DNA of 6,379 bases from contig JAFOAB010000258.1 in NCBI GenBank assembly GCA_017382555.1, forward strand, positions 1-6,379, read 5' to 3'. This document shows positions 1 to 4,739 of this stretch, piece after piece; positions within the stretch are counted from its first letter, which is position 1; each line of letters begins with the position of its first letter. The position numbers were made by a program, and so were the translations under genes. The notes beneath the pieces were generated by a model. That model was not told where the DNA came from. It did no database searches and saw nothing but the letters and a program-made list of their open reading frames with translations. Source of the stretch: Clostridia bacterium. Its GTDB lineage: Bacteria; Bacillota; Clostridia; Oscillospirales; CAG-272.

Positions 1-220
1 CCTCGATACAGGAAACGCCGAAGCAGGAGGCACCGAGCGCGGAAAGGCGCTTAACGCATCTTTCCGTACCGTGGCCGTAGGCATCCGCCTTAACGACACA
101 CATCAGCTCGCAATCGGGAGTTTTCTCCTCAATGCGCTCCTTTATTGCAAGATAGTTGCGCTCAAGCGCACCTAGATCTATCTTTGCGTATGTTTTAAGC
201 TTATCTTCAAAATTGTGCAT
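1..220 (-). CDS. alr: Alanine racemase, N-terminal part (runs off left edge)
   Basis: Alanine racemase is a PLP-dependent fold-type III enzyme that interconverts L- and D-alanine in the cytoplasm to supply D-Ala for peptidoglycan. Only the first 73 residues are present, beginning MHNFEDKLKTYAKIDLGAL. Two family signatures are visible: the opening AKIDLGALERN strand and helix (residues 12-22), and the PLP-site motif VVKADAYGHG (residues 42-51), in which Lys44 should form the Schiff base. The start at 220 is supported by a GAGG element that overlaps the stop codon of the upstream gene, 8 bases before the ATG, which suggests co-transcription and possibly translational coupling. The catalytic tyrosine of the C-terminal domain lies outside the window. 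The PLP-lysine motif makes the family assignment firm. Related YggS/PROSC-type PLP proteins have a differently worded motif and are less likely. Confidence 0.93.
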   Translation of the reverse strand, partial: MHNFEDKLKTYAKIDLGALERNYLAIKERIEEKTPDCELMCVVKADAYGHGTERCVKRLSALGASCFGVSCIE

Positions 221-228
221 ATCTTGCC

Positions 229-759
229 TCAAAAACGGCTTACAGCCCACGGACAGTAGAATTTTGCGGCTTTCATAAACCGCTCGTTTGCATCAAAGCA
301 TATCATCGTAAGTCTTCCCTTTTCGTCGGGGTAAAGCATAACGGTGGCATCGGCACCCTCCGCGCCGCTTGTAACGTCAAGCGTGCGTGCCGGTCGCTCG
401 CTCTCGCATTTGCGAAGCACGTCGTCGTTTAGCGGTGCGACAAGCGTTGCCTTGCGAAGCGGTATCTCGGCGATCTCTCGCCTGCGCGAGCGCCCGCTTA
501 TGCGCGCGACGGTAAGCACACCGTCATCGAGCTCGTAGTCGTATTCCTGTCTGAAAACGGATGCCGTAAGTATAATAAGCGGCACCTCAACGAACGCCGC
601 AAGCACCAGGGCGGAGGGGGATTGCATCCATAACGCCGCAATGACGTTTGCGATACAGGTAAGCGCCCACATAAGAACCGTAAGCACGCATCTGCGCAAA
701 TAGGCGCCGCGTATTTTAACCCTGAACGAGTATCCAAACATATTGATTCCGTTATCCAT
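229..759 (-). CDS. Two-pass membrane protein resembling DUF6106 family
   Basis: This 176-residue protein has no known biochemical function. Two hydrophobic segments (about residues 22-45 and 49-69) should form a membrane hairpin. They are followed by a cytosolic beta-rich domain that begins EYDYELDDGVLTVARISGRS (72-91) and then RRR. The C-terminus has FDANERFMKAAKFYCPWAV (155-173), resembling the usual 'FxPNExxLxAxKxYxPR' ending of DUF6106 proteins of Clostridia; I make this match from memory of the family pattern. I chose the ATG at 759 because GGGAGG sits 5 bases upstream. The frame is open as far as 879, but a consensus promoter (808-836) lies inside that extension, so a longer protein is unlikely. 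A second in-frame ATG at 741 lacks a good binding site. The stop is 8 bases before alr, so the two genes probably share a transcript. This does not prove a role in alanine or wall metabolism. Confidence 0.85.
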   Translation of the reverse strand: MDNGINMFGYSFRVKIRGAYLRRCVLTVLMWALTCIANVIAALWMQSPSALVLAAFVEVPLIILTASVFRQEYDYELDDGVLTVARISGRSRRREIAEIPLRKATLVAPLNDDVLRKCESERPARTLDVTSGAEGADATVMLYPDEKGRLTMICFDANERFMKAAKFYCPWAVSRF

Positions 760-807
760 ACGCGCCTCCCGTTTGCATACCTCTCCAATATACTTTACTA
801 TCTGCGT

Positions 808-836
808 ATTATACCACAGCTTTTCTGCGTTTTCAA
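808..836 (-). promoter_or_regulatory. Sigma-A-type promoter for the DUF6106-like gene and alr
   Basis: Read on the minus strand, TTGAAA (831-836) is followed by a 17-base spacer and a perfect TATAAT (808-813). TGG precedes the -10, giving an extended -10 element. The predicted start site is near 801, leaving an untranslated leader of roughly 40 bases before the ATG at 759. This layout excludes the longer upstream reading frame as the protein start. Confidence 0.85.
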
Positions 837-860
837 TGCCTTTGACCAATATTTTAATTA

Positions 861-889
861 TATATATAATAATAGCCAAATTCTGTCAT
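861..889 (-). promoter_or_regulatory. Possible second, distal minus-strand promoter
   Basis: On the minus strand ATGACA (884-889) lies 17 bases from TATATA (861-866); each hexamer is one mismatch from consensus. It would give a longer transcript of the same DUF6106-like/alr unit. The tract is very AT-rich, so a chance match is quite possible. Confidence 0.35.
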
Positions 890-980
890 TCTTTACCTCT
901 TGACAGCGACGAAAAAAACACGAATTTTCACCCTCAAAACCGCCATCGTTTTTACATAAGATCCCGCATTTTTCGTCAAC

Positions 981-994
981 TTGCACTTGTGCAA
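981..994. repeat. Short perfect dyad, operator-like
   Basis: TTGCAC and GTGCAA form 6-base inverted arms around a two-base TT centre. The dyad lies about 106 bases upstream of the proS -35 element and about 145 bases upstream of the minus-strand -35. The centre is too small for a stable RNA hairpin of full stem length, so a protein-binding site is more plausible than a terminator. No regulator can be named. Confidence 0.35.
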
Positions 995-1099
995 CAATTA
1001 CAATTTTGCGCTATTTTTTACTTTAATTTTCATTGAATTTGACCGTGATTTTTCCACAAAAAACCGCGCCGTTTATGCGTACTTTTTCCGTTTTTAACA

Positions 1100-1128
1100 T
1101 TGACATCCGCGACTTACTATGATAGAAT
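1100..1128 (+). promoter_or_regulatory. Sigma-A-type promoter for the proS operon
   Basis: A perfect TTGACA (1100-1105), a 17-base spacer and TAGAAT (1123-1128) form a near-consensus promoter, with TGA directly before the -10 (extended -10). The start site should fall near 1135, giving a leader of about 37 bases to the ATG at 1172. Because it overlaps the in-frame extension that opens at 1100, it also rules out a start upstream of 1172. Confidence 0.88.
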
Positions 1129-1171
1129 ACCCTTATTAATTATTATATTCTATTTTTCCGAAGGGGTTATT

Positions 1172-2614
1172 ATGGCAGACAACAAGAAAAAGGTAGAACA
1201 GATCACCTCCATGGACGAGGATTTTGCAAAATGGTTCACCGACATAGTTAAAAAGGCAGAGCTTATCGAGTACACCAGCGTTAAGGGCTGTATGGTCATC
1301 CGTCCCTACGGCTACGCTATCTGGGAGAACATACAGAAGATTCTTGACACACGCTTCAAGGAGCTCGGACACGAGAACGTATGTATGCCCATGTTCATCA
1401 CCGAGAGCCTCTTAAACAAGGAAAAGGATCACGTTGAAGGCTTTGCACCCGAGGTTGCTTGGGTTACTCTCGGCGGCAGCGAGAGGCTTGAGGAGCGCCT
1501 TTGCGTGCGTCCCACCTCCGAGACTCTTTTCTGCGAGCATTATTCCAACATCATTCACTCCTACCGCGACCTTCCCAAGCTTTATAATCAGTGGGTAAGC
1601 GTTGTACGTTGGGAGAAGACCACCCGTCCCTTCCTCCGCTCCAGAGAGTTCCTCTGGCAGGAGGGCCACACCATCCACGAGACCGCGGAGGAGGCAATTC
1701 AGGAGACCGAGCGTATGCTTGACGTGTACGCCGACTTCTGCGAGCAGGCTCTTGCGATCCCGGTAGTAAAAGGCAGAAAGACCGAAAGCGACAAGTTCGC
1801 GGGCGCTGTTGCCACCTACGCCATCGAGGCTCTTATGCACGACGGTAAGGCGCTTCAGGCAGGTACCTCCCACTACTTTGGCGACGGTTTTGCAAAGGCG
1901 TTTGACATCCAGTACACCGACAGAGAGAACAAGAAGTGCTACCCCCACCAGACCTCTTGGGGCGTTACCACCCGTCTTATCGGCGCGGTAATTATGACCC
2001 ACGGCGACAATAACGGTCTTGTTCTTCCCCCCGCAATCGCTCCCACGCAGGCAATCGTTATCCCCGTTGCACAGCACAAGGAGGGCGTTATCGAGGCGGC
2101 TGAGGCTCTCACCGAGCAGCTTAAGGCTGCGGGCATCCGCGCAAAGCTGGATGCAAGCGAGAACAGCGCAGGCTGGAAGTTTGCCGAGTACGAGATGAAG
2201 GGCGTTCCCGTCCGCATCGAGATCGGTCCCCGCGATATTGAGAACGGCTGCTGCGTAGTAGCAACCCGTCATAACGGCGAAAAGGAAGTTCTTCCCCTTG
2301 AAAACATCGGTGAGGCAGTAAAGGCAAAGCTTACCGAGGTTCGCGACGGCCTCTTCAAGAGAGCGCTTGAGAACCGCGAGAAGCGTACCTACGACTGCAA
2401 GACCACCGACGAGATTAAGGAGGTTCTTGAGAAGAACGGTGACGGATTTATCCGCGCTATGTGGTGCGGCTCCCCCGAGTGCGAAAAGAAGGTTAAGGAG
2501 CTGACGGGCGTAAGCTCCCGTTGCATCCCCTTCGGCATCGAGCCTAACGGCGATAAGTGCGTATGCTGCGGCAAGGACGCTGATACCCTCCTCTACTGGG
2601 GTAACGCATATTAA
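1172..2614 (+). CDS. proS: Prolyl-tRNA synthetase, archaeal/eukaryotic-type (short form)
   Basis: This cytoplasmic class II synthetase charges tRNA-Pro with proline using ATP. The protein has 480 residues, the usual size of the form lacking the bacterial editing insertion. Visible features are the proline-site motif RPTSET (113-118), motif 2 with RWEKTTRPFLRSREFLWQEG (147-166) and then HT, motif 3 around GVTTRLIGAVIMTHGDNNG (264-282), the anticodon-binding domain from about PTQAIVIPV (291-299), and a C-terminal zinc domain. Cysteines 432, 437, 463 and 466 have the 5/26/3 spacing I recall from the Thermus enzyme, and the protein ends in Tyr480, as expected for this class. I chose ATG 1172 because AAGGGG (1161-1166) precedes it and the promoter lies upstream. 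Codon choice is strongly biased (CTT, GAG, TCC, ACC, AAG), consistent with high expression. It heads the operon; rodA follows after 40 bases with no visible terminator. Confidence 0.97.
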   Translation: MADNKKKVEQITSMDEDFAKWFTDIVKKAELIEYTSVKGCMVIRPYGYAIWENIQKILDTRFKELGHENVCMPMFITESLLNKEKDHVEGFAPEVAWVTLGGSERLEERLCVRPTSETLFCEHYSNIIHSYRDLPKLYNQWVSVVRWEKTTRPFLRSREFLWQEGHTIHETAEEAIQETERMLDVYADFCEQALAIPVVKGRKTESDKFAGAVATYAIEALMHDGKALQAGTSHYFGDGFAKAFDIQYTDRENKKCYPHQTSWGVTTRLIGAVIMTHGDNNGLVLPPAIAPTQAIVIPVAQHKEGVIEAAEALTEQLKAAGIRAKLDASENSAGWKFAEYEMKGVPVRIEIGPRDIENGCCVVATRHNGEKEVLPLENIGEAVKAKLTEVRDGLFKRALENREKRTYDCKTTDEIKEVLEKNGDGFIRAMWCGSPECEKKVKELTGVSSRCIPFGIEPNGDKCVCCGKDADTLLYWGNAY

Positions 2615-2639
2615 TCCACGCACATCAATCTGAATACTT

Positions 2640-2646
2640 AAGGAGG
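2640..2646 (+). promoter_or_regulatory. Ribosome binding site fixing the rodA start
   Basis: AAGGAGG is a full Shine-Dalgarno match 8 bases before the ATG at 2655. An alternative in-frame GTG begins inside this element at 2646, so it cannot be the start. Confidence 0.9.
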
Positions 2647-2654
2647 TGCCGCGC

Positions 2655-3782
2655 ATGAGCTCATTTTTCAATTCCATACGCCGGCGCCTCCTTCTTCTTG
2701 ACCCCATTATCGTGATATGCGTGCTGTCCCTTTCCTTTATCGGTATACTCACGCACTGGGGCGCAAGAGAGGTGTACGGTGTCAGCCGAGTTCTGGTGCA
2801 ATCCTTTGCTACCGCGCTCGGTGCCGCTCTTGCACTGATGATAGCAACGCTTGACTATCAGGATATATGCGACAAGCTCTCACCGCTTTTGTATTTCGGC
2901 GGTGCGGCTATGCTGCTTCTTACCCTCGTTATCGGCTCAACGGGTATGTTCGGCGGAAAAAGCTGGATACAAATACCCGGAATACCGCTGACCATCCAGC
3001 CCTCGGAGTTTGTTAAGCTTGCGCTCATACTTACGTTTGCAAAGCATCTGGAGGTATTGAGAAGCAAGATAAACCATCCGCTTTCGGTACTGCGCCTTGC
3101 TCTCCACGTCGGCGCCCTTGCGGGCCTTGTTTTCCTGCAGGATGACCTCGGAACCTCGCTTGTTTATCTTGTTATAGCACTTGCAATGATGTTTGCGGCG
3201 GGTCTGAGCCTTTGGTACTACATAATAGGCGGAACGCTGGTTGTCATCGCATTTCCTTATATTTGGCCCCATCTCGGCGAATATCAGCGTATGCGAATAC
3301 TCGTCGGCTTTAATCCGGAGCTTGATCCCACGGATTTCGGTATGCAGGCGCTCATGTCGCGCCGCGCGATCACCGCGGGCGGAATATTCGGCACAGGGCT
3401 TAACGGCGGCGGATATTACGAGGACGTGCCGATGGCAAACAATGACTTTGTGCTTTCCATGATAGGCGAAAAGCTCGGCTTTGTGGGATGTGCCATCGTC
3501 CTTTTACTGTTTGCCGTTCTTATCATCAGAATTTTTATAATAGCCATTTACGCACGCAAGGATTGCGGTGCATATATTGCCGTGGGATGCGGAGCGCTGC
3601 TGCTTGCGCAGGTCACGGAAAACGTGGGAATGGCGCTTGCAATGCTTCCCGTTGTCGGAATCACGCTTCCCTTCATCAGCTACGGCGGCTCATCCGTGCT
3701 ATCGCTTTATATGATGATCGGAATTATGCAGAGCATTTGTACTCACGCTAAAAAATATCACTTTGAACGCGAGGATGCGTAA
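2655..3782 (+). CDS. rodA: SEDS peptidoglycan glycosyltransferase, RodA/FtsW family
   Basis: SEDS proteins polymerise lipid II into glycan strands at the cytoplasmic membrane, working with a class B penicillin-binding protein. The 375-residue product has about ten hydrophobic segments and the family landmarks in order: GGKSWI with Trp104; IQPSEFVKLALI (114-125); QDDLGTSLV (162-170); the loop VPMANNDFVLSMIGEKLGFV (258-277), containing the likely catalytic Asp264; and LPVVGITLPFISYGGSS (331-347). The length and the short cytosolic N-terminus fit RodA better than FtsW or SpoVE, but paralogues are hard to separate by eye, so the gene symbol is less certain than the family. The loop reads NNDF where RodA often has HTDF. 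The gene follows proS after 40 bases; its TAA overlaps the binding site of the next gene, indicating co-transcription. No partner PBP or mreBCD gene is in the window. Confidence 0.93.
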   Translation: MSSFFNSIRRRLLLLDPIIVICVLSLSFIGILTHWGAREVYGVSRVLVQSFATALGAALALMIATLDYQDICDKLSPLLYFGGAAMLLLTLVIGSTGMFGGKSWIQIPGIPLTIQPSEFVKLALILTFAKHLEVLRSKINHPLSVLRLALHVGALAGLVFLQDDLGTSLVYLVIALAMMFAAGLSLWYYIIGGTLVVIAFPYIWPHLGEYQRMRILVGFNPELDPTDFGMQALMSRRAITAGGIFGTGLNGGGYYEDVPMANNDFVLSMIGEKLGFVGCAIVLLLFAVLIIRIFIIAIYARKDCGAYIAVGCGALLLAQVTENVGMALAMLPVVGITLPFISYGGSSVLSLYMMIGIMQSICTHAKKYHFEREDA

Positions 3783-3791
3783 GGAGAAGTT

Positions 3792-4058
3792 ATGAAGATA
3801 AAAAAAGGCTTTCTTATGAGAGAGGTAGCGGGCGAGAACGTCGTTATCGCCGTAGGAGAAGCGGCAAAAAGCTTCAAGGGTATGATCCGTCTGAACCCCA
3901 CGGGTGCTTTCCTCTGGAAGCTTCTTGAAAAGGATACCGACGAGGCAGCTATGTTAAGCGCAATGCTTGATGCCTACGAAACGGATAAGGAAACCGCAGA
4001 AAACGATATCCGCGCTTTCGTTGGCTCCATCAGAGCCGCAGGTCTGCTTGATGAATAA
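3792..4058 (+). CDS. PqqD-like protein (stand-alone RiPP recognition element)
   Basis: PqqD-type proteins are small winged-helix domains that bind the leader segment of ribosomally made peptides and present it to modifying or cleaving enzymes. The 88-residue product has the family layout: an N-terminal three-strand part (KGFLMREVAGENVVIAVGEA, residues 5-24), then FKGMIRLNPTGAFLWKLLE (28-46) with the characteristic LNxTGxxLWxLLE turn and helix, and a C-terminal helix ending in IRAAGLLDE. GGAG sits 5 bases before the ATG and overlaps the end of rodA. The next gene, a serine peptidase, starts inside its last codons, so the two are very likely translated together. No precursor peptide, radical SAM enzyme or PQQ gene is visible, so a PQQ role should not be assumed. 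The family call rests on motif recognition; its ligand is unknown. Confidence 0.85.
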   Translation: MKIKKGFLMREVAGENVVIAVGEAAKSFKGMIRLNPTGAFLWKLLEKDTDEAAMLSAMLDAYETDKETAENDIRAFVGSIRAAGLLDE

Positions 4059-4524
4059 CCAAAGTACCGAGGCACTCACGCTGAAGGAAACACTTTCGCA
4101 GCACGGCTTTGCCGTTGTGCAGGGGAGAGGGACCAGTATGCTTCCCCTTATTGCCAATACGCGCGACAGAATATGCATAAAGCCGCTCGAGCGTGAGCCG
4201 AAGAAATACGATATTCTTGTCTACTCCAATCCGCACGGTATAATAGCGCACCGCGCGCTGAAGCGCAAAAAGGACGGCACGCTTATTATGTGCGGCGATA
4301 ACCAGATAAGAACGGAGATATTAAAGCCCGATGCGGTAATCGGCTACGTGCACGGCATATTGCGCGGTGAGAGATATATCGAATTACCAAAGCCGCTTTG
4401 GTATAAAATATACGTCAGACTTTGGTGCGCTTCGCTGTTTTTGCGTCGCTGTGCGCTGTTTGTTTTGCGCCGCACCTCAAAGACCTATAAAACCGAAATA
4501 GCCTATATGCGCGCTCAAGGATGA
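4051..4524 (+). CDS. S24/S26-family serine peptidase (SipW/Sec11-like active site)
   Basis: This 157-residue protein has the signal-peptidase core. The motif GRGTSMLPL (25-33) supplies the nucleophile Ser29; RDRICIK (38-44) is the next strand; YDILVYSNPHGIIAHRAL (53-70) ends in His67, where ER/SipW-type enzymes carry His instead of the Lys base of bacterial LepB; and CGDN (81-84) gives the conserved Asp83. It lacks the N-terminal membrane anchor of ordinary signal peptidases. The only hydrophobic stretch is near the C-terminus (about 117-140), interspersed with arginines. I chose ATG 4051 because it overlaps the end of the pqqD-like gene by 8 bases, typical of coupling; earlier in-frame ATGs at 3967 and 3970 lie deep inside that gene without binding sites. 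The TGA stop lies inside the terminator hairpin. The pairing suggests it cuts a leader peptide recognised by the PqqD-like protein, which is inference. Confidence 0.82.
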   Translation: MNNQSTEALTLKETLSQHGFAVVQGRGTSMLPLIANTRDRICIKPLEREPKKYDILVYSNPHGIIAHRALKRKKDGTLIMCGDNQIRTEILKPDAVIGYVHGILRGERYIELPKPLWYKIYVRLWCASLFLRRCALFVLRRTSKTYKTEIAYMRAQG

Positions 4525-4537
4525 GCGCGCATTTTTT
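4507..4537 (+). terminator. Intrinsic terminator of the proS-rodA-pqqD-peptidase operon
   Basis: A 9-base perfect stem, TGCGCGCTC (4508-4516) with GAGCGCGCA (4523-4531), extendable by an outer A-T pair, encloses a 6-base loop and runs into six T residues (4532-4537). The peptidase stop codon TGA (4522-4524) sits across the loop/stem junction, so terminating ribosomes would reach into the hairpin. Confidence 0.93.
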
Positions 4538-4539
4538 CG

Positions 4540-4582
4540 CCTCCCTCATTGAGGGAGGGGGACCGCTTGCGGTGGAAGGAGT
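4540..4582. repeat. GC-rich double-hairpin element, candidate dispersed intergenic repeat
   Basis: CCTCCCTC (4540-4547) and GAGGGAGG (4551-4558) form an 8-base perfect stem with an ATT loop. A second dyad, ACCGC/GCGGT (4562-4573), follows, then GGAAGGAGT, which is imperfectly complementary to the start of the element. The layout resembles the short repeats with CTCCCTC...GAGGGAGG...GGAGGGAGT that I recall as common between genes of Clostridia such as Ruminococcaceae. Only one copy is in this window, so its repeat status is inferred. It carries no coding potential. Confidence 0.5.
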
Positions 4583-4653
4583 CCGTGTTATCATTGCATC
4601 TCCGTTTTTTGCACGTTGGTTTGTCGCATATGCACAATTCAAACTCTTCAAAA

Positions 4654-4682
4654 TTGTAAAAACAGTAGATTTACACTAAATT
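4654..4682 (+). promoter_or_regulatory. Weak candidate promoter for the macroglobulin-like lipoprotein gene
   Basis: TTGTAA (4654-4659), a 17-base spacer and TAAATT (4677-4682) match the sigma-A consensus at four of six positions each. The spacing is right and it is the best candidate I see between the upstream terminator and the ATG at 4740. A start near 4689 would leave a leader of about 50 bases. The hexamers are poor, so confidence is low. Confidence 0.35.
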
Positions 4683-4704
4683 ACGGAACTTTTTCCGTTT
4701 TTTT
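4683..4704 (+). terminator. Terminator-like hairpin in the lipoprotein leader region
   Basis: ACGGAA (4683-4688) pairs with TTCCGT (4693-4698) around a four-base loop, and seven T residues follow (4698-4704). The stem is short, with three G-C pairs. A second TTCCGT (4703-4708) could compete for the same ACGGAA, and ACGG at 4712-4715 can pair with it in turn. It may be a weak terminator for read-through from upstream, or part of an attenuator if transcription begins upstream of it. Confidence 0.35.
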
Positions 4705-4725
4705 CCGTCTAACGGGTACTACCCC

Positions 4726-4732
4726 AAGGAGG
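4726..4732 (+). promoter_or_regulatory. Ribosome binding site of the lipoprotein gene
   Basis: AAGGAGG lies 7 bases before the ATG at 4740, a strong match that fixes this start; the signal peptide begins directly from it. Confidence 0.9.
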
Positions 4733-4739
4733 CATTGTT

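Larger units (their letters stand above)
760..1171. other. Divergent intergenic control region, AT-rich, no gene
   Basis: These 412 bases separate the minus-strand DUF6106-like/alr unit from the plus-strand proS operon. They contain the minus-strand leader and promoter(s), a small dyad at 981-994, many T/A tracts, and the proS promoter and leader. Open frames that cross it have no ribosome binding site or recognisable product. I see no tRNA, T-box or riboswitch fold that I could defend. In particular, the roughly 37-base proS leader is too short for a T-box. Confidence 0.75.

Noticed and set aside
760..879. N-terminal extension of the DUF6106-like protein to 879
   Set aside because: The frame is open, but a consensus promoter (808-836) lies inside it and the only strong ribosome binding site serves the ATG at 759.
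743..1036. Plus-strand open frame across the divergent intergenic region
   Set aside because: It has no ribosome binding site or recognisable motif, and it overlaps the minus-strand promoter and gene start. The product is what an AT-rich control region would give by chance.
1050..1058. TTTTCCACA, a match to the relaxed DnaA-box consensus in an AT-rich stretch
   Set aside because: There is a single box with no cluster and no dnaA/dnaN neighbours; one such match is expected by chance, so no origin is called.
1100..1171. N-terminal extension of ProS to 1100
   Set aside because: The extension coincides with the TTGACA/TAGAAT promoter and would add a hydrophobic segment foreign to the family. 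The ATG at 1172 has its own binding site.
1412..2752. Long minus-strand open frame (446 codons) opposite proS
   Set aside because: It is antisense to an unmistakable, highly expressed synthetase. Its leucine/valine-rich product matches nothing I know, and it has no promoter or plausible origin other than the biased codon use of proS.
201..4660. Shared string TCTTCAAAATTGT near the alr start (203-217) and at 4645-4657
   Set aside because: It is a short AT-rich match; one copy lies within the alr coding sequence and the other between genes, with no similarity beyond it. Treated as chance.
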